Source: Hominisplanchenecus_A murintestinalis (GTDB lineage Bacteria > Bacillota > Clostridia > Lachnospirales > Lachnospiraceae). From it: DNA of 64,000 nt. The position numbers were made by a program, and so were the translations under genes. Positions 9,333 to 18,039 of the stretch are shown here, piece after piece. Numbering within the stretch: position 1 is the first letter of the stretch; each line of letters starts with the position of its first letter. Location of the stretch: the NCBI RefSeq assembly GCF_943193015.1, contig NZ_CALPCM010000007.1:50795-114794 (forward strand). Direction: 5' to 3'. The notes below the pieces were generated by a model. That model searched no databases and had not been told where the DNA came from. It saw only the letters and a program-made list of their open reading frames with translations.

Positions 9333-11144
9333 ATGGATTTAAAAAGGATTTTGCTGCCATCTGTGATAGAGTCGGAAGAAAAGCTGTATTACCGCAGGGA
9401 TGGCAAGGTATCGGCAGAGCCGGATGGAAGCCTGAGATTTGGGTTGAATGGAAGTGTCGGTTTTGACACGTATTTTAATGGCTTTTCAACGGGAAAATGG
9501 CGGAAATATACGGTTGTGGATAAAGTGCAGCTTATTCTGGAATTTCAGGGGACATTTTCTGTAGAACTGGTGTATCAATATCTGCAGAGTGGGGAAGTAA
9601 AAGAAGAAATTCTGGAAAACCGTGAAATTTCAAGCGCCGGGAGGACACAGGAGGCGTTTGATTTTGGAAACTGCAGAGAAGAGGGAATCTTTGCCATGCG
9701 CTGCCTTTCCCTGGCAGAGGACGGCATGATTTTCGGAGGGCGTTATGTGAATGAAAAGCTGATGCCTGCGAATCTGAATGTGAATATCATGGTAGATATC
9801 TGCACTTTTAAACGTGAGGAATATGTGTACAGGAATTTGAACCTGCTGAAGGAGCAGATTTTAGAAAATCCGGAGTCTCCGCTTTACCGTCATTTGTATG
9901 TCCATATTTCAGATAATGCAAAGACTCTGGATACTTCCATAGCAGACGGCACGATTGTGAAAGTTTCTCCCAATAAGAATGCCGGGGGCGTGGGAGGCTT
10001 TACGCGGGGAATCATTGAGGCGATGAGCCTTGCGAAGCAGAGGGACATCAGCCATGTGCTTTTAATGGACGACGATGCCATGATAGAGCCTGCGAGCCTG
10101 GAAGTTACCTATAGTTTTTTATCTGTTCTGAAAGAGGAATACCAAGACTATACTCTGGCTGGTTCTATTATCCAGTTGAACAAGCCTTATCTCCAGTATG
10201 AGGAGGGAGCGCAGTGGAACCAGGGGGCTATTGAGGCTCTGAAACACAAAGTGGATTTGCGGGAAGTGAAAGTGCTTCTCCTAAATGAAGATGAGTCGGA
10301 AAAAGTAGAATATGCGGGCTGGTGGTACTGCTGTATTCCGCTGAGCGTGATCAGTAAAGAAAATCTGCCGCTGCCGCTGTTTATTCACAGGGATGATGTG
10401 GAGTATGGGCTGCGGACAGGGAAAGGATTTATTTACCTGAACGGTGTGGGCGTATGGCACGAGGCTTTTGAAAATAAGGTTTCCGGGCCGCTGGAGTATT
10501 ATGATATCCGGAACCACTGTATTGTAAATGCGGTGCATTGCCCGGACTACGGGGCAAAGAAGATGAAGCGGCTGCTGCTGAAATGGGCCAGTTCGAATAT
10601 TGCGAAATATCGTTATAAATATGCAGATTTGAATCTGCGCGGCGTGGAGGATTTCTTAAAAGGCGCCGACTGGTTTATGCGCCAGGAGCCTGTCGAGCTC
10701 CATGCAGAAATCTGTAAGCTGAATTATCAGGCAAAGCCGAAAGAAGAATATATCGGATATAAAGGAATCACAGAAGAAGATTATGATTGGGAGAAGCTGA
10801 TTACGCCGGATAAGTCGGACTTTATTCCGGTGTGGAAAAAGCTTTGCCACCTGATTTTTATTAATGGCTATATTCTTCCGGCAAAGAAGGGCAAGGTGCC
10901 TGTAGTTCCGCCCTATAACAATATTTACAAAATGTTCCGTCTGTCGGAGACAATCATGACAGATGCGGCGGGAAATTCCGTGTCTACAAAGAGAAGCTTT
11001 AAACGTATGGTACAGTGTTACAGAAACCTGTTTAAAGTTATGCGGCGGATGGATAAAGAATATGAGGCGGCGAAGAAATCTTATCAGGAGCGTTATAGAG
11101 AGATGGCGAACCTGGATTTCTGGAGAAAGTACCTTGAACTGTAA
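9333..11144 (+). CDS. GlfT2-like galactofuranosyltransferase
   Basis: A 603-residue protein with the architecture of mycobacterial GlfT2, the polymerising UDP-galactofuranose transferase: an N-terminal beta-rich domain (FNGFSTGKWRKYT), a GT-A domain and a helical C-terminal region. The metal-binding triad is visible in HVLLMDDDAMIEP, the catalytic acidic pair in FIHRDDVEYGLR, and the conserved histidine in GVWHEAFENK; all three match GlfT2 positions known from the enzyme's structure. UDP-galactopyranose mutase, which makes the donor, is two genes downstream, and the exporter is immediately upstream. Good GGAGG site before the ATG. Chain-polymerising versus single-addition activity cannot be decided from sequence. 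Confidence 0.85.
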   Translation: MDLKRILLPSVIESEEKLYYRRDGKVSAEPDGSLRFGLNGSVGFDTYFNGFSTGKWRKYTVVDKVQLILEFQGTFSVELVYQYLQSGEVKEEILENREISSAGRTQEAFDFGNCREEGIFAMRCLSLAEDGMIFGGRYVNEKLMPANLNVNIMVDICTFKREEYVYRNLNLLKEQILENPESPLYRHLYVHISDNAKTLDTSIADGTIVKVSPNKNAGGVGGFTRGIIEAMSLAKQRDISHVLLMDDDAMIEPASLEVTYSFLSVLKEEYQDYTLAGSIIQLNKPYLQYEEGAQWNQGAIEALKHKVDLREVKVLLLNEDESEKVEYAGWWYCCIPLSVISKENLPLPLFIHRDDVEYGLRTGKGFIYLNGVGVWHEAFENKVSGPLEYYDIRNHCIVNAVHCPDYGAKKMKRLLLKWASSNIAKYRYKYADLNLRGVEDFLKGADWFMRQEPVELHAEICKLNYQAKPKEEYIGYKGITEEDYDWEKLITPDKSDFIPVWKKLCHLIFINGYILPAKKGKVPVVPPYNNIYKMFRLSETIMTDAAGNSVSTKRSFKRMVQCYRNLFKVMRRMDKEYEAAKKSYQERYREMANLDFWRKYLEL

Positions 11145-11156
11145 AGGAGTATTGTT

Positions 11157-12374
11157 TTGGGTGATATAGAGAAGCGTGACGTAGCGGTATTTGGCCTGTG
11201 GTGGAGCTGGAACTATGGCAGTATCATGACTTACTATGCCCTTTACCGCACAATAAAGGATTTGGGGTATTCGGTTACGATGATAGACCGTCCGGGGTTT
11301 AAACCGGACGCTCCAATCTACCATTCTCATGGAAGAAGGTTTGCGAAGGAACATTATGAAGCGATTACTCCGGTATTTGGCTTTGGCGAAATGCGGGAGT
11401 TAAACGCATATGCGGATACCTTTGTGATGGGGTCTGACCAGGTGTGGAATTATGGCATTTGCCGACATTACCGGGGAGGGATGTTTTTTCATTTTTTGGA
11501 TGATGATAAGCGCAGGCTTTCGTATGCGGCATCTTTCGGGCATCCGGGATTTTTTGCCCCAGAGGAAGAGGTGGCGGTGACAAAGAGCTATTTGAGGAAG
11601 TTTGACGCCATTTCTGTCCGGGAGGAAGATGCAGTTGGCGTAGTGAACCATACGTTCGGACTGCAGGCAGCCAGGGTACTGGATCCGGTGTTTCTTCCCG
11701 ACAGGGAGATTTACAGTGTTCTGGCAGGAAAATCAGAGGCAAAGAGGAATCCTTTGGTGGCAGGGGATTTTATTGCTGTATATATCCTGGACGGAAACCC
11801 GGAGAAGAAGGCGGCGGCGGAGTATCTATCAGAAAGGCTGGCGCTCCCGCTTGTGGTGATGCTGGACGGCACGATGGCGAATTTTGAGGTGAACAGGGAG
11901 AAGCTTGGGCTGTATCCGGCGGCAGAGAATCTCCAGGTGGAGGATTGGCTGTACTATATTGAAAATTGCCGTTATCTGATTACCGATTCCTGTCATGGGG
12001 CGAGTTTTGCCATTATCCATGAGAAGCCTTTTGTGTGTATTGAGAATGAGGGAAGGGGGATTTCAAGGTTTGAATCCCTGGGAAGGGTGTTTGGACTGAG
12101 AAACCGTTTTGTGTCGGACGCTGCCCGGATACGGGAGAGGGAGGATCTGCTGCTGCCTCCGGACTACGGGCGTGTGCGCGGGATTCTGGAACAGGAGAGG
12201 GCAAGATGCCTGGAATGGCTGGCGGAAGCACTGGAGAGAGAAGTTCTTCCGGTGGGGGAGAAAGGGAATGAATATCTTCCGCCCGGACAGCTTCTGCATG
12301 ATTTAGCTGCCGGATGTTATCGGAGGATGAAACGTATATACCGTAAATTATTTCGTGACGAAAGGAGAGCATAA
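11157..12374 (+). CDS. Polysaccharide pyruvyl transferase family protein
   Basis: A 405-residue member of the PS_pyruv_trans (CsaB/WcaK) family, which adds pyruvate as a ketal to sugars using phosphoenolpyruvate. Key parts are GLWWSWNYGSIMTYYAL at the N terminus, VMGSDQVWNYG, LDPVFLP, and the C-terminal ITDSCHGASFAIIHEKPF with the conserved histidine. The start is TTG (11157) with AAAGGAGT six bases upstream. A paralogue lies at 14748 and a broken third copy at 19013. The position between the GlfT2-like gene and the mutase suggests that galactose residues are the target, which is inference. The stop abuts the glf start. Confidence 0.85.
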   Translation: MGDIEKRDVAVFGLWWSWNYGSIMTYYALYRTIKDLGYSVTMIDRPGFKPDAPIYHSHGRRFAKEHYEAITPVFGFGEMRELNAYADTFVMGSDQVWNYGICRHYRGGMFFHFLDDDKRRLSYAASFGHPGFFAPEEEVAVTKSYLRKFDAISVREEDAVGVVNHTFGLQAARVLDPVFLPDREIYSVLAGKSEAKRNPLVAGDFIAVYILDGNPEKKAAAEYLSERLALPLVVMLDGTMANFEVNREKLGLYPAAENLQVEDWLYYIENCRYLITDSCHGASFAIIHEKPFVCIENEGRGISRFESLGRVFGLRNRFVSDAARIREREDLLLPPDYGRVRGILEQERARCLEWLAEALEREVLPVGEKGNEYLPPGQLLHDLAAGCYRRMKRIYRKLFRDERRA

Positions 12375-13475
12375 ATGAAATATGATTATCTAATCGTGGG
12401 CGCAGGGCTTTATGGGGCGGTATTTGCCCATGAAGCGAAGAAGGTTGGAAAGACATGTCTGGTAATTGATAAGCGTGGGCATATTGCCGGAAATATTTAT
12501 TGTGAGGATATGGACGGGATTCATGTCCACAAATACGGCGCGCATATTTTCCATACCAGCAATAAAAAGGTGTGGGAGTATGTGAATCAGTTTGCGGAGT
12601 TCAACCATTATGTGAATTCTCCGGTGGCTGTCTACAAAGACGAGCTGTATAATCTGCCATTCAATATGAATACGTTCAGTAAGATGTGGGGGGTCAAGAC
12701 TCCGGAGGAAGCGCAGGCGAAGATTGAAGAGCAGCGCGCCGAGCTGAATATTACGGAGCCGAAAAACCTTGAGGAGCAGGCGCTTTCTCTGGCTGGGCGT
12801 GATGTGTACGAAAAGTTGATTAAGGGCTATACGGAGAAGCAGTGGGGACGTCCCTGTACGGAGCTTCCGGCATTTATCATCAAGAGGCTTCCGTTCCGCT
12901 TTATGTATGACAATAATTATTTTAATGACAGATATCAGGGAATTCCTGTAGGCGGATACACTCCGGTTGTTGAGAAGATGCTGGATGGAATCCCGGTGAA
13001 ATTGAATACGGACTATTTTACGTTTATCAAAGAAAATCCTGAAATTGCAGATAAGACGTTGTTTACCGGGATGATTGATGAGTTTTACGGATATAAGCTG
13101 GGCGCCCTGGAGTACCGTACCGTGCGGTTTGAGACAGAAAAGCTGGATATGGAGAATTACCAGGGAAATGCTGTGGTAAACTATACAGACAGGGAAGTGC
13201 CTTACACCAGGATTATCGAGCACAAACATTTTGAGTTTGGGAAGCAGCCGGCGACTGTGATTTCCAGGGAGTATTCTTCTGAGTGGAAACCGGGAATCGA
13301 GCCGTATTACCCGATTAATGACGAAAAGAACAATGAACTATTTGCCCGGTATCGTGCGCTGGCGGAGAAAGAGGAGAAAGTAATCTTCGGCGGGCGTCTG
13401 GGAAATTACAGATATTATGATATGGATAAGGTGATTGAAGCAGCCCTGGAGATGGCGGAGAAAGAGCTGGCATAA
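12375..13475 (+). CDS. glf: UDP-galactopyranose mutase
   Basis: A flavoenzyme that interconverts UDP-galactopyranose and UDP-galactofuranose in the cytoplasm. At 366 residues it has the standard bacterial length. The FAD-binding motif YLIVGAGLYGAVFAHEA is at the N terminus. Other family marks are KYGAHIFHTSNKKVWEYV, GYTEKQWG, PVGGYTPVVEKML and VIFGGRLGNYRYYDMDKVI near the end. A clear GAAAGGAG site overlaps the end of the previous gene. It supplies the donor for the GlfT2-like transferase at 9333. No other glf is seen in the window. Confidence 0.97.
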   Translation: MKYDYLIVGAGLYGAVFAHEAKKVGKTCLVIDKRGHIAGNIYCEDMDGIHVHKYGAHIFHTSNKKVWEYVNQFAEFNHYVNSPVAVYKDELYNLPFNMNTFSKMWGVKTPEEAQAKIEEQRAELNITEPKNLEEQALSLAGRDVYEKLIKGYTEKQWGRPCTELPAFIIKRLPFRFMYDNNYFNDRYQGIPVGGYTPVVEKMLDGIPVKLNTDYFTFIKENPEIADKTLFTGMIDEFYGYKLGALEYRTVRFETEKLDMENYQGNAVVNYTDREVPYTRIIEHKHFEFGKQPATVISREYSSEWKPGIEPYYPINDEKNNELFARYRALAEKEEKVIFGGRLGNYRYYDMDKVIEAALEMAEKELA

Positions 13476-13517
13476 AATAGCAGGAATCGGGCCGCAGTGT
13501 GCGGCATGGAGGTATCA

Positions 13518-14705
13518 ATGCCTGAGGTGTGTAAAAATATTAAGATTCTGCCGGAGGAGAGGTGCTGTGGCTGTGCGGCATGTTTCAATAGCTGTCCGGT
13601 GGATGCGATTGAGATGAGAGAAAACAGGGACGGATTTTTGTATCCGCACGTGAAGGAAGAGGTATGCATCAATTGTGGAAAATGCGTGAGAGCGTGCCCG
13701 GAACTGACGCCGAAGTTTTCCAACAGGGAGGAGCCGGCATGTTTTGCTGCTTATGCAGAGGATGAGGTACGGATGAAAAGTTCTTCCGGCGGAATCTTTA
13801 CTCTTCTGGCTGAGAAGGCCCTGAAAACAGGAGGCTGTGTATGCGGTGTGGCAATGGATGAAGAGTTTTCGGCGGAACACAGAATTATCTGTTCTGCGGA
13901 GGAACTGGGGAAACTGCGTGGTTCGAAATATGTCCAGAGCCGGGTAGGCACGGTTTACCGCGAAATTAAAAAGCTTTTGGATGAAGGGAAACATGTGCTA
14001 TTCAGCGGGGTTCCCTGCCAGGTGGCCGGATTGAAGGGATATCTGCACCGGAATTATGAAAATCTGTTTACCGTGGATGTCGTGTGTCATGGCGTGCCTT
14101 CGCCCGGGGTGTTCCGAAAATACCGGACGGAAAAATACGGAAAAAACCTGAAAAGCTTTCAATTCCGGACAAAAGAGTTTGGGCATAACTGTAACCACTG
14201 CATTGCCACATTGAAGAATGGTAAGAGAATCGTGGGAAATCAGGCAAATGACGCGTATGAGAGAGCCTTTCACGGTTCTCTGATGCTACGGTCTTCCTGC
14301 GGGGAGTGCAGTTTTGCGCCATTACCGAGGCAGGGGGATTTGACACTGGGTGATTTCTGGCACATTGCCAAGTACAATCCCGGGTTTGCCAGTGAAAAAG
14401 GAGTTTCCCTGGTGCTCATCAACAGTGAGAAGGGTGAGAAAGCCTGGGCGGATATTTGTTCACGGCTAAAACTTTGTGAGCCTGTTCCCCTGGACTTTGC
14501 GTTGAAGCATAATCGGTTCCGCAGCAAGATACGGATACCGGAAGGGCGGGAGAAGTTTTTTGAGGAGAACAGGAAGCAGACATTTAAGAAGGCTGTGGAG
14601 ATAGCCGGCGGGCAGAAATTTTCAAAAAAAGCGGCGGCAAAGCAGTGGCTAAAGCGTGTACTTCCGGAGGAAGTAGTAAAAGCGGTGAAAAGGATGAAGA
14701 AGTAG
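13518..14705 (+). CDS. FrhB/FdhB-like iron-sulfur protein of polysaccharide loci
   Basis: A 395-residue protein of the coenzyme F420 hydrogenase/dehydrogenase beta-subunit family. Two ferredoxin-type clusters stand at the N terminus (CCGCAACFNSCPVDAI and CINCGKCVRACPE), followed by the FrhB domain with SSSGGIFTLLAEKAL, GVPCQVAGLKGYL, VDVVCHGVPSP and the later LPRQGDLTLGDFW. Members of this family are frequent in Firmicutes and Bacteroidetes surface-glycan loci, but their reaction there is not established to my knowledge; F420 itself is not expected in this lineage. It sits between glf and a pyruvyl transferase. I chose ATG 13518 because GGAGG lies just before it; an in-frame GTG occurs at 13497. 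Confidence 0.8.
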   Translation: MPEVCKNIKILPEERCCGCAACFNSCPVDAIEMRENRDGFLYPHVKEEVCINCGKCVRACPELTPKFSNREEPACFAAYAEDEVRMKSSSGGIFTLLAEKALKTGGCVCGVAMDEEFSAEHRIICSAEELGKLRGSKYVQSRVGTVYREIKKLLDEGKHVLFSGVPCQVAGLKGYLHRNYENLFTVDVVCHGVPSPGVFRKYRTEKYGKNLKSFQFRTKEFGHNCNHCIATLKNGKRIVGNQANDAYERAFHGSLMLRSSCGECSFAPLPRQGDLTLGDFWHIAKYNPGFASEKGVSLVLINSEKGEKAWADICSRLKLCEPVPLDFALKHNRFRSKIRIPEGREKFFEENRKQTFKKAVEIAGGQKFSKKAAAKQWLKRVLPEEVVKAVKRMKK

Positions 14706-14747
14706 TTTTTTGGATGTCACGCGGCAATGCGTCAGAAAGAGGAAGAA

Positions 14748-15938
14748 ATGGAACATTACGATGTGGGAATACTGGGCGTGTGGTTTGGGTGCAATTATGG
14801 AAGTATTGCCACCTATTATGCGCTGGAGCAGACAATTGAATCTATGGGTTACCGGGTTCTGATGGTTCATCAGCCCAGGCTTAAGCCGGATGACGGCCGG
14901 ATGAAGGGACGTCATTCGATACGTTTTGCCGAGGAACACTATACCATCAGCGAGACTTACCATGTTTCGGAAATCGGAGTGCTGAACCAGATGTGCGACG
15001 CGTTTGTGCTTGGTTCAGATCAGATTTGGAATTATGGAGTGACCAAAATTTTCGGCCACAGCTATTTTCTGGACTTTGTGGATGACGCGAAGAAGAAAAT
15101 TGCTTATGCTACTTCTTTTGGATCGGGGAAATTTCTGGCGCCAAGAGCCTTTGCAAAGAAAGCAAGAGCATGTATGCGCCGGATGGACGCAGTTTCTGTC
15201 CGGGAAGCGGAAGGTGTGGAAATCTGCCGGAATACGTTTGGCGTCGAAGCCGTCCATGTGCTGGATCCGGTGCTGATGTGCGAGCCTCATGTGCTGGGGG
15301 ATTTGACAGAGAAATCCGGGAGAGAAGAAAAGGAACCGTTTGTCGCGTCCTATATTCTGGATCCCACGCCTGAGAAGCGGGAAGCGCTGCTGTATGTTTC
15401 AAAGCAAAAGGGGAAGAAGCTGGTAAATATGCTGGATGGATGGCAGAATAAGTTCCAGGCGAATAAAGAAAGGCTTAATCTGGAGAATACCGTTGAAAAT
15501 CTCCAGGTGGAGGACTGGCTGTATTATTTTAAAAACAGTGATTTTGTGATTACAGATTCCTTCCATGGAACATGTATGGCAATTCTTTTCCATAAGCCGT
15601 TTATCGCTATCGGAAATCCGGGGCGGGGCAGTTCACGGTTTGAGTCGCTGCTGGGGACGCTGGGGCTGACCAATCGGTATGTGATGGATGTGAAAGATAT
15701 CCTGCGGTGCGGGGAACTGCTGACAGACGTAGATTATTCTCCGGTAGATGCAATTCTTACAAAGCAGAGAAAAGAGTCCAGACAATGGCTCTCAGACGCC
15801 CTGGAAGGAAAGAAAGAGAACAGGAAGCTTTCTGCAGGCGCAAAGCTGCGCAGCTTTATCGGCCTGCAGCGTGCCTGTGCAGAATATGATTTCCGCAACA
15901 GGATAAAGCCCCTGGCGAAACGGATCTTGAGACGGTAG
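14748..15938 (+). CDS. Polysaccharide pyruvyl transferase family protein (second copy)
   Basis: A 396-residue paralogue of the gene at 11157. Shared blocks include GVWFGCNYGSIATYYALEQ, VLGSDQIWNYG, ENLQVEDWLYYFKNSDFV, ITDSFHGTCMAI and GRGSSRFESL. The predicted role is addition of pyruvate ketals to a sugar of the exported glycan or its lipid-linked repeat. ATG 14748 is preferred because AGAGGAAG precedes it; the frame is open from 14727. It follows the FrhB-like gene by 42 bases. Two intact copies suggest two different acceptor sugars, or one active copy and one spare; sequence alone does not decide. Confidence 0.85.
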   Translation: MEHYDVGILGVWFGCNYGSIATYYALEQTIESMGYRVLMVHQPRLKPDDGRMKGRHSIRFAEEHYTISETYHVSEIGVLNQMCDAFVLGSDQIWNYGVTKIFGHSYFLDFVDDAKKKIAYATSFGSGKFLAPRAFAKKARACMRRMDAVSVREAEGVEICRNTFGVEAVHVLDPVLMCEPHVLGDLTEKSGREEKEPFVASYILDPTPEKREALLYVSKQKGKKLVNMLDGWQNKFQANKERLNLENTVENLQVEDWLYYFKNSDFVITDSFHGTCMAILFHKPFIAIGNPGRGSSRFESLLGTLGLTNRYVMDVKDILRCGELLTDVDYSPVDAILTKQRKESRQWLSDALEGKKENRKLSAGAKLRSFIGLQRACAEYDFRNRIKPLAKRILRR

Positions 15939-15949
15939 GAGGGATAAGT

Positions 15950-17860
15950 GTGAAGATGAATGAAACGTACAGACGGCGCATAGATATGCTGCTTGTATTC
16001 TTACTTGCGATGGCGCCCAGGCTGATATTGATTTTTACCGTGTCAGACCCATTGCGGACGCCTATGGATGAAATGTCCACTATGTCTGCGGGCGCGTGGG
16101 CGGCGGGAATGGACTGGACGAAAGCGGCTGAGTATGGAGGACGTTATTATGGCGGCGGCATGACGATTCTGATGGCGCCGCTGTTCTGGATGTTCTCGAA
16201 CCCGGTGGCATTGTACCGGGCGTGTCTGGTATTTTGTGCGGTACTGCAAAGCCTGGCGGCGCCGATTGCTTACCATATTCTGAATGTACACATGAAAGTG
16301 GAGAAGAAAATATATCTCTATCTGGCATCTCTGGCAGCCGGGTTTATGATGGTGAACCGGGCGCTGGTGGTATATAACGAGCATATGCTTATACTGGCAT
16401 CCTGGCTGACTGCGCTGATTCTCTGTAAGCTGATTGCAGAGGACAGGAAGGAGAGGCGGGATTACCGAAAGCAGGCAGCCTATTCAGTGGTGCTTATGGT
16501 TCTGCTGTCTTACAGCTTAACACTCCATACACGGGCGAAAACTTTGTGGATTGCCCTGGTGCTTCTGGTGCTTTTGTATTTTCTGATGTATAAGAGCTGG
16601 CTGGTGGCAAAAATTCCGGCGCTGGTTTCCGGTATAACAGGATATTGGCTGGCAGGGCGGTTTATCTACTGGGCAAAGACGACGCTGTGGCTGTGGCATG
16701 AAGGCGAGAAGTTGGAAAATACGGCGGTAAACCTGAATTTGTCAGTAAAGCTTCTTCTTTCGCCTGCTTCCTGGCAGGGATGGTTTGCCACGGTATTGGG
16801 GCAGGTGCATGTCAGCGTGATTTTTACGGGCGGGTTTTCAGCAATCGCGATTACGCTGCTGATGATTTATATCTGTAAAAACGGAAAGGCGCTCTTTTTC
16901 AAGAAGAAAAAACATCCGGTAACAGAGAATTTCGAACAGTTGGAAGTGAAAACGTATATCCTGGTGCTGGGAATCTTCTTTTTGATGTGTATCGGGGCGA
17001 CGATTCTGGCTCAGAGCATTTCCTGGCTGTTCCGTGTGGAGGAGGCTCTGAGAAACAGCCCCTGGCATTCAACGGCTTACGGATACAAAGCTTTCACGTA
17101 TTTCCGCTACTATGGCTCCTATATAGGGCCGTTCTTCCTGGCGGCGCTGGCATACATTTACCATTACCGGATACATCTCAAGAAATACCTTCCAGCAGTT
17201 TTTGCAGTATTCGTGGGACTGCAGATTCTGTTCCTGTGCGCGGTGCTTCCCCATATCACAAACAATATGGTAGCGTCCGAGGTGTACTGGGCGTTCGGCC
17301 TGCATAAAGCATTAAGCGACCCTATGCGCCTGCGTGTTTACCTGGGCGGCGTACTGGTGTGCAGCATAAGCTTTTTGGTAATGTTTGTGTGCCTGTGCAA
17401 AGGGAAGAGGACACTGCCTGCGGCGCTGCTTCTGGCGCTTCTGGTTTATCAGTATGTTTACAACGGCGTATATGTGGATGGTTCTTACTCGGAACGTTAC
17501 CACACAAGGGCAGAACAGGGGTATGAGCTTATCCATGGACTGGAGGAGGCGGGCTGTGAACTGCCCGGCGAGATTTACGTATCAGGATACAAAGAGAGCC
17601 AGACACAGAAAGCACTGTTTACCTACCAGTTTATGCTGAACCGTTACCGGATACTTCCCGGCGTGCCGGAGGAATCCGTAGAAGACGCCATTATCCTGGG
17701 CACAAAATTGAATTATGACGAGTTGATACAGGCAGGGTATTCCTGCGCTGATTTAAACAAAACGGAATCTGTCTATGTAAAAGGTGAGAAGTACCGGGAT
17801 ATGATAGAGGAATATGCAGGGCTGTCATTTGCCGGGGCGGGACAGGAAGCCGAAGGCTGA
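15950..17860 (+). CDS. Polytopic membrane protein, GT-C glycosyltransferase-like
   Basis: A 636-residue integral membrane protein with about ten or more hydrophobic segments. The first extracytoplasmic loop after the first membrane segment reads DPLRTPMDEMSTMSAGAWAAG, which carries the acidic D-E pair expected of GT-C enzymes that use polyprenyl-phosphate sugars outside the membrane. The C-terminal ~120 residues form a soluble domain (NGVYVDGSYSERYHTRAEQG). GTG 15950 lies six bases after TAGGAGGG; ATG 15956 is an alternative. A polyprenyl-phosphate sugar synthase-like GT2 follows at 18040 and could make its donor. A polymerase role cannot be excluded. I do not recognise a named family. Confidence 0.65.
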   Translation: MKMNETYRRRIDMLLVFLLAMAPRLILIFTVSDPLRTPMDEMSTMSAGAWAAGMDWTKAAEYGGRYYGGGMTILMAPLFWMFSNPVALYRACLVFCAVLQSLAAPIAYHILNVHMKVEKKIYLYLASLAAGFMMVNRALVVYNEHMLILASWLTALILCKLIAEDRKERRDYRKQAAYSVVLMVLLSYSLTLHTRAKTLWIALVLLVLLYFLMYKSWLVAKIPALVSGITGYWLAGRFIYWAKTTLWLWHEGEKLENTAVNLNLSVKLLLSPASWQGWFATVLGQVHVSVIFTGGFSAIAITLLMIYICKNGKALFFKKKKHPVTENFEQLEVKTYILVLGIFFLMCIGATILAQSISWLFRVEEALRNSPWHSTAYGYKAFTYFRYYGSYIGPFFLAALAYIYHYRIHLKKYLPAVFAVFVGLQILFLCAVLPHITNNMVASEVYWAFGLHKALSDPMRLRVYLGGVLVCSISFLVMFVCLCKGKRTLPAALLLALLVYQYVYNGVYVDGSYSERYHTRAEQGYELIHGLEEAGCELPGEIYVSGYKESQTQKALFTYQFMLNRYRILPGVPEESVEDAIILGTKLNYDELIQAGYSCADLNKTESVYVKGEKYRDMIEEYAGLSFAGAGQEAEG

Positions 17861-17897
17861 ACTGTTACCAATTTGAAAGCAGCCCCGATACTTTCGG

Positions 17898-17926
17898 TTG
17901 ACTTCCGGGTACTTTGATAGTAAGAT
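17898..17926 (+). promoter_or_regulatory. Predicted internal promoter
   Basis: TTGACT (17898-17903), a 17-base spacer and TAAGAT (17921-17926) in the 179-base gap before the GT2 at 18040. A leader of about 105 bases would follow, containing a small GGGC-AA-GCCC hairpin near 17988-17997. The rest of the gap shows nothing else I can support. Confidence 0.45.
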
Positions 17927-18039
17927 GAAGTGGATATATCCGGTTTTTGGATAACAATAGGAAAATAAGAGAAAAATACAGGTGAGAAGGGCAAGCCCAT
18001 CCCTGAGAGGAGCCGCGTGTGTGCGGTACGGGAGGTACA

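Noticed and set aside
13518..14705. Reading the FrhB-like protein as a true F420 hydrogenase subunit.
   Set aside because: No hydrogenase or F420 synthesis genes nearby, and the glycan context is against it.
4333..17897. The 11-mer GATACTTTCGG occurs at 4333-4343 and 17887-17897, both beside predicted promoters.
   Set aside because: It sits at different places relative to the -35 boxes, and one such repeat among several kilobases of gaps is expected by chance.
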